Positions 10,390 to 23,096 of a DNA stretch of 64,000 nt are shown here, piece after piece (position 1 is the first letter of the stretch; the number at the start of each line of letters is the position of its first letter). Source of the DNA: Ceratorhiza oryzae-sativae. Its lineage: Eukaryota > Basidiomycota > Agaricomycetes > Cantharellales > Ceratobasidiaceae. The notes under the pieces were generated by a model that was not told the DNA's origin, did no database searches, and saw only the letters and a list, made by a program, of their open reading frames with translations. The DNA lies in contig JARWMV010000241.1 in assembly GCA_030998015.1 (NCBI GenBank), forward strand, positions 806,001-870,000. The letters are read 5' to 3'. Both the position numbers and the translations under genes were made by a program.

Positions 10390-12883
10390 ATGGCTCCCGC
10401 ACACCCCCTTGCCACCATGCAGGCCGTCGTCCAGGCGTCCCCCCGCGCCGAGCTCGAGCTGCGCACGGTCCCGGTCCCCCGTCCCGGCGCGGTCAGTCTC
10501 TCCTCGCGTTGGTCTCCTGCTGCGTCTGACACTCGATCCAGGGCAATGTCCTCGTCAAGGTCGCTGCGTCGAGCATGCACGTATGTCGTCATATCCCGCC
10601 CCCCCGCGCCGCCCGTCTGACGTCGCTCTAGCCCCTCGACTACAAGCTGCTCCGCTACGGCATCATCGCCCAAGAGTGGCCAGTCACATGCGGCAACGAG
10701 TATGCGGGCACCGTTGTCGCCCTCGGCCTGGGCGTCGACAAGCTCCGGGTCAACGACCGTGTGATCACGTCGAGCGTCGGTTGGATCGAAGGGTAAGCAT
10801 CATGCCGCCACCTCGTTCTTCCTGTCTCATCCCCCTTTCAGCAACGAATTCTCTGGCTGGCAGCAATACGCCCTCGTCCACGCAGACTTGTGCACCAAGG
10901 TACGCACACCGCCTCTCATCTCCGCGGCCTCTCATCATCCTCTTTCTGATGCAGATCCCACACTCGGTCCCGTTTCCCCTTGCAGCAGCTGTCCCGACCT
11001 CGTTTGTAACCGCGTCTATCGCCCTCGCCCTCGATCTAGGCCTCAAATATCCAGAGCCACCCCCGCAGTCTCCGAGAAAGACTGCGGCCGGTGTATGGGC
11101 TGCTGCCCTCGATGCTCTCAAGGGCGGCGCCGAGTACGAGTTTGATCTCGAGGATGGGGTCGTCGAAGGTGGAAGCTGGTATCCTTCCGAGGCAGCGATG
11201 CGCAAGTACGCCAATTGTCTGGGTATCAACGGACTTCCAGCCCCGTCCCATCTTCCGATGGTGCCTTCTTCGACGCCGAGCATGCCAGAGTCGGAACGCA
11301 AGCGCGTGCTCGATGCCGATCAATACAGGGTCAACGACCGTACCTTTCGTCTCTCTGCCGATGACAATGGCCTGGCTCCGATCCAGGCCTCGCCATATGT
11401 CCGCCCCCCAAGATTACACCTCTTATGCGCCGCTCCATTCGGCAGGTCCGCACCGCCCGCCCCAGCCCCTTGCGCTCTCGGTGCCAAGGTATTCAGCCAC
11501 CACCCGCGCGCTCGAGCCGATCGAGCTTGGCCGCCTGTGGGATAACGTTCATCCCATGTCTTGGGGCACTGGTGACCTCAGCCGCGAGGCCATGGACCGC
11601 CGACTTGGTTCCGGTTGGGACAAACCCGATCGGGCGTCCCGTCTGGTCGAGGTCGCCAGCGAGAACGGCAGCAGCGGGACGAGTTCATGGATGACAAGAA
11701 GTGGGTCCGACGAGTCGTACACCTCGATCGACGAGGTTCAGCCCGTGCCTCACCCGAGCTTGCCTTCTGCTTCGGCTGCTTCTGCAGCCAAGGCGAGAGA
11801 GGGACGTCGGCGCGGGTCCGACTCGTTGACAGCGGTTGGGGCTGCTGGGCTTGTTCTTCGAGGCACCGCACGTGGAGGGTCGACGTCGCCGTTTAGGGTC
11901 CCGCCTTTGGTCTCGACTCGACGACACGGGAGCCCACCCTATGTGTATCGGGCTCGAGAGATTAGCCCCACTCGTCCGACATCGGCTGGAAACCCGACGT
12001 CGAGCCGTCCTATCGTGCCTGGTGCTCGACTACCTACACGACCAATGTCGGCGCTCGAAGAACTCATATACCACGGGCATGCAGCCAAGCCTGCGCTGCC
12101 CGTAGCCTATGCGCTCGACGAGCCGATATTGATCTGGGGTGGTGCGACATGCGTAGGACGAAATGCCCTTCAGCTACTCAAGCGGGCTGGGTATACCAAC
12201 GTCTTTGCTGTTGCGTCGACCGAGAGGCACGGCGAGCTAGCCAAAATTTCGCCCCCTGGGACAAAGTGTGTCATTGTCCCATGTCGTTCTTATTCGTGGA
12301 ACTAACAGATATATTTAGATTCTTTGACTACCGTGACCCCAAGGTGGTGCCCCGGATTCAGGTGGCATTGGGTGACCGAGACCTGAAAAAGGTTCTCGAG
12401 TGTGTCTCACTGCCTCACACGTTGAAGCTCGTGGCTCAGGTCGTGAGTCCAGGCGCGACAGTCGCTGCTCTCCTGCCTGTCCAAACCCCAATGCCGGACG
12501 GGGTGGAACTTAAAATGACCAAGTTTGGGCGCTGCCATGACGTACGTTTCATTTCTTCTCTTCCGCCTTTTCCTTATCCACTGCTCTTCCGTTCCTCCTT
12601 TTGCCCCGCTCTTCCGCTATTTGCCCCTTGGCCTCCCCGCTCTTCCGGAATAGTTCCTGACCTTGCCTTACAGTTTGATGGCAAAGATGTAGCGAGCGCA
12701 GTCTTTGGACGAGAAAAAATGTGGCCACTGCTCGGGGAGATGTTGCGTGCGGGCGAGTATGTGTTTCCGGAGATTACACATTTGCGTGGGGGCATGCAGG
12801 CGTGTGCGACTAACGCGATTGGGATGATGAGCCGAGGAGAGCAGGGTGGGAAGCGGTTGGTGTTTGGTATACCTGAGAGCTGA
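10390..12883 (+). CDS. MDR-family (zinc-less alcohol dehydrogenase/enoyl reductase-like) oxidoreductase with large internal insertion
   Basis: Medium-chain dehydrogenase/reductase. The N-terminal GroES-like domain is recognisable from MQAVVQASPRAELELRTVPV, the exon PLDYKLLRYGIIAQEWPVTC and GNEYAGTVVALGLGVDKL, then NEFSGWQQYALVHADLC and IPHSVPFPLAAAVPTSF. The Rossmann domain follows from about 12100 with PILIWGGATCVGRNALQLLK, VFAVAS, and FFDYRDPKVVPRIQ, ending KRLVFGIPES at the stop at 12883. Between the two lies a Ser/Pro/Arg-rich stretch of roughly 330-350 residues (about 11055-12100) where family members usually have a short linker. The stretch changes reading frame once near 11330-11410, so a small intron or an indel must lie there. 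Substrate unknown; zinc-ligand cysteines are not evident. Confidence 0.75.
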
Positions 12884-13282
12884 GCGTCGTATTATGCGGG
12901 AGGAAGAAAGTATTATTGGCCATGCTATTGTCATTCGCACCCTTCCTAATTATGTGTCATGCGTATGGCGGATACTAGGAACCCCTTTTATGTTTTTGTT
13001 ACATTTTCGACAGTCGGATGTGTGTATCTTTGTATGGCTTTATGTTGTATAAGTATAATTGATTCAACTGAAGATTGGGTACAAGAAGCACACAGCAATA
13101 TCGGGTGTAATTTAACAGGGGGAGTGGTGGTGGTCAAGAGCAAGTCTAGGCACCTTAGAGCCGCGATGCAATCATGGGGCCACGCTTGGGCCTAGATGAG
13201 CGTTACATTACATGTGGCCTGGCGCTTGGGCCTTGAGATTTTTGACGCACAACATCAGACCCGAAACTCAATCACCGTCGAA
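12884..13282. other. Intergenic, nothing recognised
   Basis: 3' flank of the MDR gene and promoter region of NAA15. No recognisable element beyond AT-rich sequence around 12900-13060. Confidence 0.4.
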
Positions 13283-16200
13283 ATGCCGCCGTCGAACAAC
13301 AAGGCGTCGTCCGCCAAGCCGGTTCAGCTTGCGTCCAAGGAGCAGACGCTGTTCAAAGAGTTGCTTGTGAGTTTCCCCAAACCACGGCAACCGCCTGGAT
13401 GGATACCTATTGAGAGCCCTTTTCCAGAGTTTATACGAGACTAGGCAGTACAAAAAGGCGATCAAGACGGCGGACACGATTTTGAAAAAGGCGCCTACCC
13501 ATGGAGGTGTGTTTCGTGTGCCTTTGCGTGTTTCATTTGAAGTGACTAATTCGGGTGGGCCTGTTTGGGTTAGAGACGATGTGTATGAAAGGTTTGGTCT
13601 ACACGAATATGCCGGGTAAACGCGACGAAGGCGTCGAACTCGTGCGCAAAGGACTTGCGCTTGGACTCGAGTCACACATTTGCTGGCACGTTTACGGTCT
13701 GGTTCTCAAATCGGATAAAAACTATGCGCAGGCGCTGGGTGCGTATAACCGAGCGTTAAAGTACGATGTAGTAGTTTCTTCTCTCAACGCCTTGGTCTAC
13801 GAATGGAAGGAAGACATGAGATTGATGATAGCGTGTTTGACAGGACAACTTGAATATACTCCGGGACGCTGCGCAGTTGCAGATGCAACTCAGGCTGTAC
13901 GACCAGCTTGTCCAGACTCGACATACCTTGCTCGAACTTCGCCCGACGATGCGCCAGAGCTGGGTCGCGTTGGCCGTGGCGTATCAGATTAGTGGGGATC
14001 TCGAGAACGCGGACAAGGTGCTGAATAGCTACAAATCGATGGTCAAGGTAGGAGCTACTCCCCCCCCCGTTCGATGCCTTTGTTGTACTCGACTAATGAC
14101 GACGGGCTTTGTTTCGTTAGAACATCCCGGACTATGACCTTGAACACTCGGAACTCTTGTTGTACCATCTGAGGATAAAGGAAGGGTTGGGAAAGCACGA
14201 CGAGGTTCTTGCGGCGCTGGATGTGTATTCAAAGCAACGGCAGATTTTGGACAGGACTTCGATTGTCGAGTATCGAGGTGAGTCTTGGTTGTTGTTCGGT
14301 GATGTCCTTGACTATAAATCTCCCAGCTCGAAATCTTAGCAAGGCGGATAGGAAACCCGAGGCTGCCCACGAATGGACAACGCTGATCGAACAAAGTTAC
14401 GAGTCTTATGCGTACTATCGGGGGTTGCTTTCCACTCAGGACATTGACCTTGGTGCGTGCTTATTATTATTGACATGCGACAACACGTCTCATCTTCCAA
14501 AAGACAATTTAACCCCCGAATCACGGCCCAATGCACTATCTGCGCTCAAAAAGCTCGTGTCACAATACCCGACCGCGGTAGCCCCAAAACGACTACTATT
14601 GGACGTGGCGCAGGGCGAAGAGTTCACGCCGCTCGTAGAACCTTACCTGTGGACGGGCTTGAGGCGAGGGATCCCGTCGTTGTTTGTGGACATCAAGTCG
14701 TTGTACAAGGATGATGAGAAGCGCAAGGTCGTGGAGGAGCTCATGGAAGGATTTTTGAACAAGCTCAAGGCGGAAGAGAATACTGGAGAGCCAAAACCCA
14801 GTAAGTCGCCGCGCGTGGCCGATCTCGGGTGATGCTGATCCTAGGTGTGACTAGCCACCAACGGCACCAACGGCACCAATGGTGACGCCACACCTGAGCC
14901 TCCTACAACGTATCTATGGACCCTTTACTACCTCGGCCAGCACTACTCATACTGTGGCGACCAACCCAAGGCGCTCTCGATTCTTGAAACAGCGATTGAA
15001 CATACTCCCACCTTACCGGAACTATATCTCGCTCGCGGGCGCGCGCTGAAACGAGCAGGAGACTTCGTCGGAGCTTTTGCGGCAGTTGAAGCTGCCCGAT
15101 TGCTTGATGGACAAGATCGATGGCTCAATGGCAAGAGCGCCAAGTACGCGATGAGGGCTGGGAGGATAGAGGATGCCCAGGCGCTGCTTGGTTTGTTTAC
15201 CAGGGTGAACTTTACACATACACACCCTGTTTTTGCCATCTGTGCTCACGTTTTTGAGTCAGAAAGATGCGCCTACCCCAGCGGCGGATCTACAAGAGAT
15301 GCAATCGCTGGTGTTTTTGATCCAAGAGGGTGACGCCTGGGCACGAGCCGGAAAGTTACCAATGGCGCTGAAACGTTACAACGCCGTGGCACAGGTAGGT
15401 TTCCGGTCGTTTAGCCGCTTCGATGGTGAGGCTGATCCGACGTCAAAAGATCTTTGAGGACATATGGGATGACCAGTTTGATTTCCACTCGTATTGCATA
15501 CGAAGATATACCCTTAGTACTTATTCCGAGTATGTCCAACACGATCTTGGTGCTATATGGCAGGGCTGATGATGCTCCATTTCAGCGCGATCTCCTGGGA
15601 AGACCAAATTAGATCGCACCCGGCTTATAGAAAGGCAGCCGTGGAAGCAACCAAAGTACGCCTATTTCACCATCAGACGCAAATGACCCTTATATATGCG
15701 TTAGATCTACATTCAATTACATGACGACCCAAATCTTGTAGCTGCCTGTACTCCAAGTGAGTTTATGACCCCACTGCACGCCAGCATGATCTTGACATCG
15801 CATTGAAAAACAGAACTTTCCGCGGAACAGAAAAAAGCAAAGCAAAGGCAACCAAGGCAGCCTCAAAAGAACCCAAAAAGCGTTGGTAGCATTATGAGTT
15901 TTGATTCAGGTTGTCGCTGATTGCGCATATTATTTTAGCAGCACCCAACGCCAAAGACGAAGACATTCAGCCTCCAAAAGATGATGATCCTGATGGCTTG
16001 AAAGCATTTGCGCAACCAAAACCGCTTGACCAAGCTTTGAAACTGCTTCGACCACTAGAAACGCTAAATGTGAAAGATCTAGACGTGTGGTTAGCTGTGT
16101 ACGATGTTGCGATGCGGCGTCGTGAGTTTACATGATACCATTATTAATATTACCTTGCTAATGCGTGTTGCGGTGACTATATGTAGAAAAGTATCTTCAG

Positions 16201-16851
16201 GCGTTGAAAGCACTTAATCTCGGCAAAAGCATATCCCCGGATAGCTACGAACTCCATTGGCGAGTTGTCGATTTTAGGCTACAAAGTGGGTCTAGTGAAC
16301 TCGCCATGTTCATTCCGGCTAAGTCGATTATTCTTAGCATCCAACGAGCAGGTTGCGTCCCCTTTGGATGCTTCAATAAAATCCACCCTAGAAGCCTCCC
16401 TCCCTAACCTCATTCCTTTACAACAATCACCAGAGGCCTTTAATGCGGAATATCTTCAACGCCAAACCACCCCGGGTGCCAAGATTGGCGGTGCACTTGC
16501 GGTATTGAAGATACACGGACATGATGCGGGCCGGACAGAAGCCGAGGACCTGCTGTTCCAGATTCTCCACCCTGAAGCGAAGGCATCTGTTGAGGTACGG
16601 ATATAGCCATGAATGATCCGACAAGCCGAACTTATTGGCGCTTATAGAACTGCCTTGAGGCTGTGCGAATACTCCGCGATGTCATCAAGTCCGGTCGAGC
16701 GGACGAGTTTAGGTCTCTGAGCGCTAGCTTGTTGCCGTTATCTACTGCGATGAGGACACCGCATCAACTTGAGGAGTTGAGGAATGAGCTGGCGGGAGCA
16801 AACCAAAAGGAAGCGGAGGCTAAGCCATTACAGGTTGCTGCGGAGGAATAA
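13283..16851 (+). CDS. NAA15: NatA N-terminal acetyltransferase auxiliary subunit NAA15 (Nat1)
   Basis: TPR-repeat scaffold that anchors the catalytic subunit NAA10 to the ribosome for co-translational N-terminal acetylation. The start MPPSNNKASSAKPVQLASKE leads to LFKELL and SLYETRQYKKAIKTADTILK, then VELVRKGLALGLESHICWHV and YGLVLKSDKNYAQALGAYNR. Further exons give LNILRDAAQLQMQLRLYDQL, LELRPTMRQSWVALAVAYQI, YLWTLYYLGQHYSYCGD and AIEHTPTLPELYLARGRALK. DDQFDFHSYCIRRYTLSTYS is the family's C-terminal-half motif. All align colinearly with NAA15. About a dozen or more short introns are needed; stop at 16851 after PLQVAAEE. Very confident of identity; several small exons between 15460 and 15960 are only approximately placed. 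Confidence 0.92.
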
Positions 16852-17323
16852 ATGTTGACGGGATCTAACGCATTGTATGTACACACATTGGATAAATGTA
16901 TTGATTAGGTCGAATTTTCGGGGTGGTAGATCTTAAGTCGTCAAACGAACTATGCGGCATTATGTTTAAGCCCCTTGTAGCACCACTTTAGAGCAGTTTG
17001 GACAAAGCACATGGTAGTTTTGTCCTTTTGTGCAGGTACCCGGCCGGAATGCCGCCTTGGCAGATATTGCCTCCATATTTCAACCCCTCTACCGGGTCGG
17101 GGACACCATATTATGAGCAATCGGTCAACCGCATCCTCTTCCTTGCGTTTGCCGATACCCATAGTCCCACAGCGATTATTCAATGGGACGAGAGCCTGTC
17201 CCTCCCGGAACAGAAGTCCGCACACTGACCAAAGATTCATTCCGTTTACTTTTCAAGACAACTGTAGGCCGAGACTCTCGGATCCACGCCTGGATGTTAC
17301 ATCATGACTAAATGCTCAGATGA
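16852..17323. other. Intergenic between convergent NAA15 and APP1-type genes
   Basis: About 470 bases between two stop codons of convergent genes. No gene, repeat or RNA recognised. Confidence 0.45.
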
Positions 17324-18771
17324 TCAAACCTTCAGCCCCTGAACCGCAGTTTCCAACTCTTTCGCATCTTGGAACGTTTTCCACAATCCCCTGTCCACCC
17401 CTTCGAACGCTTGCTCGAATCGTTTTGGTGCGTTCAGGTCCTTTTCCTTGCTCACGTCCACCCCACTCACGACCCTAATCCAGATTGCTCCGACCCAGGC
17501 TGGCCACTTGCGCGCGGCATCTCCGTATGCTTCGGGGTCTGTCTGTGTGCTGTCTCCAATCAAGAGCACCCGGCGGTTCGGCTCAGGCATCCAGTCGTGT
17601 ATCTTGGTCAGACGATCAAACTTGTACTCCCGGGTACCCATGGTCAACGCAGAGAGATAAATGGGCATCCCCTGGCGAGTCATATCGCGCAGGATCAGCT
17701 GTCCACGAGGATAGAGTGTTGGGGCATTGGAGGTGGACATCGTGAGGAATTCGTGCAAAAAGGGATAGAGTTGCCAAGGCGAGGCCGAGAGATAGAACCA
17801 TGCTGGGTTGAGCTTTGCGTCAAGAGAGCGGTACAACGCAGGCATGCCCGACACCGCGGTTGGCTCCTCTACAAACGTATTCCGAAGGAGAGCAATACGC
17901 TATTCAAAACAGGCCTTGGTAAGTAGTAAAATGGATTGATTGAAACAACGCACGTCGTTCACCTGAGAGACTTTAATCGTATCGTCGACCTAGATTCAAT
18001 TAATTTAGTAATACGACCTCGTCGAGGTGCAAAGGACAGCTTACATCAGAAACAACCGTCCACCCGGTCGGTCCTGTGAAAAATGTTCGCATCTCGAATA
18101 TTCTATTGTCGCCGGGAGCAGTCAACGCTCTCCAGATTTTCTCGTTTCCCCGTCTAGGCTGGGCAACCCAACGCAAGTCACTACTAATCCCGTTTGTTCC
18201 ACCCACGCCGGAAACAACCCGCTCTGGGTTCAGTTGGTCGGAGTCGTGCACTACAAATACAGCACGCTGGGCAGGTTTCATCCATCCTAGAAACATAGCA
18301 ACCCTCTCGCGGACGTTCTCTGCTTTTGGCCCCCACGAGGCACGATCCCAAGGGTGGCGAGAATACCAGCGACGATATCATCGAGTTTGCCTTGGTCGCC
18401 CGATTTGGTGGTCAGGTATGCGATTACGAATTCAGTAAGATGTGTATGCTCAGAGGAACGAGGCGGAGAGCAAGCGGATTGGACGTGGTTACGCAGACCG
18501 TAGAAGGGAACGGAGATAGAGCTGAGGCTGAGGTGCAGGGTACGGGCGGCAGAAATGCGGTGTTGTCGAATGGCACAAGGCGTGTAGAGGCGGGCAAAGG
18601 ATTATTAGCTGAGTCGGCAGGCGAGGACCCTGAACCGTTTGATTCTGATCCACGAGATGAGAATTGATCGAACAAGTCTAATAATCGTTGAGGCAGCGTT
18701 CGACATGGGGACGATACGGTTGTTCGAGGGAGGGGGCTTGATGAGAAGAGAGGTGTTTTGGGCTCGAGCGA
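17324..18771 (-). CDS. APP1-type phosphatidate phosphatase (DUF2183, HAD-like), N-terminus unresolved
   Basis: The DUF2183/APP1 catalytic domain belongs to a HAD-related phosphatase family; yeast App1 dephosphorylates phosphatidic acid at actin patches. The catalytic aspartate motif forms across introns as TGWTVVSD|VDDTIKVSQ (about 17960-18065, minus), a DxDxT signature. It is followed by RIALLRNTFVEEPTAVSGMP and LYRSLDAKLNPAWFYLSASP, then WQLYPFLHEFL, LILRDM, REYKFDRLTKIHDWMP and RRVLLIGDSTQTDPEAYGDA (HAD motif region), all standard for the family. Upstream exons contain ENVRERVAMFLGWMKPAQRA and a Ser/Pro-rich region. The first exon is not identified: the frame enters through a plausible TAG acceptor at about 18772-18774, so the start lies further upstream. 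Confidence 0.8.
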
Positions 18772-19100
18772 CTATCCAGCCCAAAGTACGTTGCCCCGAC
18801 GACGTCACGCTCGCTTGAGCCTTTTGGCTAGTCCTAATTTGGCAAACACGCATATAGTGGGTGTATGCTACGTCACTCCGTTCACCCAAAAACTAACATC
18901 ATCTTCTCTTCCTGTGCGATCTTGTATGTCATGGATACGTGGATTGAACCAGATATAAGAACACTCCAACGGTATGCAGGAGATGACGTCGCTGATGGCC
19001 TGATATTAGCACAACCGGGTATTCCTAGCCTGGATATATTATGCACAAACCGGGCGCGTGATGGAGCTGTAAAACGCAATGTTGATGTATCCCCCGGGAT
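18772..19100. other. Upstream region of APP1-type gene, start exon probably hidden here
   Basis: Contains the likely missing 5' exon or untranslated leader of the minus-strand phosphatase gene, but I cannot fix it. No other feature is recognised before the inverted-repeat element at 19104. Confidence 0.3.
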
Positions 19101-19103
19101 ATT

Positions 19104-19273
19104 GGATGCCTTCCCATAAGAGCTAACGCTACGCTAAGCCAAGCTAATCAACCCGAAAGTCTGGGTGACGTCATACTTTCTTTATGACACATTACTTCAT
19201 CTTGTAATCGCTCCACAATGTGAATTGCTTGGCTTAGCTTAGCGATAGATTTAAATCTTACGGGAAGGCATTC
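19104..19273. mobile_element. MITE-like element, copy 1
   Basis: A 170-bp AT-rich segment bounded by terminal inverted repeats. The left end reads GGATGCCTTCCCATAAGA, and the reverse complement of the right end reads GAATGCCTTCCCGTAAGA. It is flanked on both sides by the trinucleotide ATT (19101-19103 and 19274-19276), a plausible target-site duplication. Subterminal arms also pair (variants of TAGCGTTAGC and GGCTTAGC). No coding capacity. Copy 3 (32269-32423) is a close relative in the opposite orientation, and copy 2 (24318-24488) a diverged one. Confidence 0.8.
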
Positions 19274-19552
19274 ATTGAAATTTGTGAGTGGTGGCAGGCT
19301 ATCACCGGATTGTAGAAATTAACACCAGTGGCAAGGGCTGCAAATTACGACACCTCGATCAACTAGAGAGCGAGTTACATGATTGAAATATCCACATGAT
19401 TTAGAAAGATGAAATGGTGATTATATGTACACTCAGACAAAGTCCAGCTCGTTGTCTCTCGGGGGTGTGATAATCCGAGTTACAGGTATATCAGGGTCTC
19501 GTATATATGTCCAAGCTGTTGTTTGTATTGTGATTATCGTTCCTAGTTGGTT

Positions 19553-22193
19553 TCAAAAGGGTGGAAGGACGTTGCTGAGGTTTACAAACCAATCCCAAAC
19601 AAACCCTTCGACGACCTCGTTGGGAGCAGCATCGAACCTAGTTCCCTCATAGAGGGGTGGGCCTAAAATAACAATCCAACTCAACACTTTTATCTCACCC
19701 GCATTGATTTCAGTATACGTACTCGGAGTTTGAGGCGGGTTGCGGGACAGCCCACGGGAGGATGTGTGCCGATATTCCGGGATGTTGCGTGCTGCATTCT
19801 CAAGGAATTGTGCCATCACACGAGGGAAATGGTTATCCGCACGAAGAGCCACTGCTGGAGATCGATAGACGTCCACAAGACCTTTGACGAGTGCAACAAT
19901 CCGTGTACGGTCAACATAACCGGCGAATTCAGGGCGCATCAGCTGTATAATCAAGTTAGCCAATATTTAGACACCTGGTGCGATTATTCTACCTTGATCA
20001 GGAAGGCCGCAGAGAATCCAGCATATTCAAACCATGCGTCTGGAGAATACTTGAATTGGGGCAACCGTGCAAGCCGATCGAGTACCCTGCTAACCGAGGA
20101 CGAGGCAAGCTCAATGCACTAATCCGTGATGCTTGTGAGCAAGGAAAACTAGCAATACGACAGTTGCATACCCTAGGTAGATAGACACCACCAGTGCGGC
20201 TCCCGTACTCTAGTTCCTTGATGAACGCGAAAGAGTAAACAACCATGCGGGCATAATCCATTGTTCTATGACAACGAATGTATTATAGTTCAGTGCATCC
20301 TCGAATATGTATGAGATGACCGACAGTTTCAAAATCTGAGTCCGGAAGACACCACACTCTGTCTGTTGGTCATACTGGAGGGTACGGCTGATCTCATCGT
20401 AAATTGCGTTGATATCCGTATCGACATTCCTAACCAGGCTTGAGTAATCGACCGCCTAGCATCCAGGGTATTAGCGCTGAAATAATAAATTCATATGTAC
20501 AGCTTACCATATTGCTGATCTTTGCCATCCCGAGGAAGTAGTTGACCACGCTAAAAATTCGGATTTCGAAGCCGGTCTGAGCGTCACGAGCATCTAGGGA
20601 CGGAGCGATGCTTCCAACGTCTCGAATAGACGGCCTCCTGCCAAACTTGGCCGCACTAGACGCGTCAAGTAGCACACATGCACGCCATGTCCGAACATGA
20701 TTACCCAGCTCATACGCTTCTTCAGTGCTCCCCGGCTGGACTGCTGAAGCTCGATCCAGGTTGCGATCTAGCGCCATGCGAATGGCCATCCTGTGCAACA
20801 AAAAGGAAAGTGGATGAACATGCGAGGTTTATTAGCATAGCGCCCATTTAAACTTACCCGATGTAAATCGATGTGCGATCGTCTGTGTAACGCCTAACTG
20901 GAGGTGGATAGCTCGCCATGAGTAACAGTGCCTGAACCGTGTCCGCCGATTTCCATCCGTCCGTCAATGCTGCGGCAGCCGACAGCTTGGCTTGCTTCAT
21001 GAGCTCGTCGTGGAGCTGCGGTCGTTCTTGGTCATCTCGAGAGGCGATTGCCAGAACTGTAACGTAGTGGTGTGTTCAGAACCATGCGCGTATAAATGCA
21101 GAGAGAACTAAATACGAACCCACAGTGAACAATAAGGGGCAACGTTGAAGTACGGTACGGGGGCTGTGAATGCGGGGATCAAGTAGGCCAAGCCCATGCT
21201 AAAATATGGTGATTAGTAACTTAAACAAAATCAGCGCGGAAGCGCAAGTCCTTACGTTCCAGCGGTCCATAAAGCTGAAAATATGCCGAATTAATTATAT
21301 GCACATAAGTTTAAATATAACTGTACTTGCTTCTTGAAAAGACGGTTAGCTTGTTGAGCATTAATGATTCGGTCCAAAAGAACATCGGGGAGACGGCTGC
21401 GTTCGTTGATCAATGCACGTAGCACCAGGTTGGACGAAGGTCCTACGATGAAAGGAGAACAAGTTAGCGCCTCTTTGATGTTTGAAGTGTAAGGCCTGTG
21501 TACCTTCTTGCCAGTATTCGTGGCCTTGTGTCGAGTGCTCCAAGCGATGTATGAATCCAGCCCGTGCCGAATCAACGACTGTAGTCGCTCGAATCTTCTC
21601 AAGGCTTTCCAGGAGTCGCTGAATCTCTCCGTTTGTTCTTCTAGAGCTGGAATAGGTGCTTGAAACTGGGCCGGGGGTGTAGCGAGCCAAAATCTCGTTG
21701 ATTTGTTGGTCTTTAACAGCCAAAGCATCCATCAATGCACGAACTTCCCTATATTCAAACCGTTTAGTTGCTAAAATTCGGCCAGATTTTTTGGTCTTAC
21801 TCATCGCTCGAATGGTTAGTGGGCGACATCCTTTCACGTGGCGTGCAAACCTGATTATTCCAGTGGCAACGATCGCAGCGGGTCTCCGAAATTGACCAAT
21901 TGCACTTCCTGTGTTTTGAGTGGCAATAAGCGCAAGCGCTATTCATTACTGTTAGCTTTCGATGTCTTAAATAATAAATGCAACTTTGCCGTACGGGCGT
22001 GAACCTGTAGTACTGTAAGCTGAAGGGCTGCTTGAGCGTGGCGGAGTAGGTGTCGATGCTGTATGCGTCGATGGGCTTAGTTGTTCGACATACGCATCGT
22101 ACGTCCTAGCTAAATACAACCATAACGCCAACGATCATCGAAAATTTCTCAAGCGCAGTCATCGTTGGCTGACTTTACCTTGTAGACGCTCAT
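19553..22193 (-). CDS. Zn(II)2Cys6 fungal transcription factor 1
   Basis: Gal4-type DNA-binding regulator with a fungal-specific middle homology region, expected in the nucleus. The zinc cluster is complete at about 21843-21937: CAYCHSKHRKC, eight residues, then CDRCHWNNQVC, i.e. C-x2-C-x6-C-x8-C-x2-C-x6-C. Downstream exons include TNGEIQRLLESLEKIRATTV, IRMALDRNLDRASAVQPGS, HVRTWRACVLLDASSAAKFG with RRPSIR (typical fungal_trans core), VVNYFLGMAKISNM, YARMVVYSFAFIKELEY, and FEYAGFSAAFLIK continuing to RPEFAGYVDRTRIVALVKGL. The stop is at 19553 after LSNVLPPF. The ATG at 22193 (MSVYK) is the nearest start, but its splice to the proline/serine-rich second exon is uncertain. Targets unknown. Confidence 0.8.
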
Positions 22194-22640
22194 GGTTGTG
22201 CCGTGAGTGAGATGCGCTGGGCTCCATAGAAACTCGCTTAGAAAGAGAAGTGGAGTGAGGGCGTTGAACAACTATGGTAGTGTATGTCCGGAAAGCCATC
22301 CTCCGACCGAGCAATTATGTAGGGCGCATGCTGCTGAGCAGCTCTCGAGGACCTGTGGCCCGCGAGTCAGCCAATGGGCACCCGTGCTAGTACCCGTGCC
22401 GTGTAATTATGCCCCGACCAGTGTTGATACGAAGCTCGGGACCACGTTTCTACCGTTATGCCTTTGACAAAACGTCGGAGTACATGCGTCTGGGGAGAGG
22501 AAACGTGACGCGATTGTTTGAGGCTGTTTACCGGCATTGATCCTTTTCCGTTGGTTGATTGGCTGTGCCGCGGATCGAAGCGCTGCTCCCCGACCATGCA
22601 GTGCAACAACCTCGTCAGGGCATGCGATGGCGTTGCTTAT
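22194..22640. other. Upstream region of transcription factor 1, nothing recognised
   Basis: About 450 bases of moderately GC-rich sequence without a supportable gene; probably promoter of the minus-strand factor. Confidence 0.35.
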
Positions 22641-22733
22641 AAAAATCTAATACCCGATGACGGTTACTACTCTCCGTCCGCGTTTCGCTAAACCCCGAGT
22701 TTCCGCCCTGCTCTCGAAGGCAAATTCGATGCG

Positions 22734-23096
22734 TTGGGACTCATTCTTGTGCAGCCCAGCGGCGCACTACGCCTGGAATCGCCTAGTGAAGACGAGTCAT
22801 CTCAAATCTTAGACTTTTTTGTGCCTGGGGCTAGCGTTGGCACTAGTGACAGCGTCCTCATCCTCAATATAATCTTCTCCCAAGATCCCCTCGAACTGAT
22901 TCTCCCTCCCGAAAAAACTTTACTCCTCGACCCTTTCCCCCAGCTGACCCTACACTCCGACAGTGCTCCGTTGAATTCCCAATACCATTTCGAGAAATCG
23001 ACTCGGTCTTGGCTGTATAGCCGAAGGTTCCGCGATCGCCTATACCCTGCGCTGTTTGACGAAGTTGGCGTTCTGGTTTCGTACGGAACCGGATAA
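22734..23096 (+). pseudogene. Orphan open frame, possible gene remnant
   Basis: A 120-codon plus-strand frame with protein-like composition (LILPPEKTLLLDPFPQLTL, STRSWLYSRRFRDRLYPALF) but no ATG at its start; the frame is closed upstream by a stop near 22692. A TATA-like TATAAAAATC lies at about 22638. An out-of-frame ATG at about 22657 opens only 51 codons. I do not recognise a family. It could be the last exon of an undetected gene or a decayed gene. Confidence 0.25.

Noticed and set aside
10765..11301. Minus-strand frame opposite the MDR gene
   Set aside because: Shadow frame; the plus strand carries the GroES-like domain and continues to the Rossmann domain.
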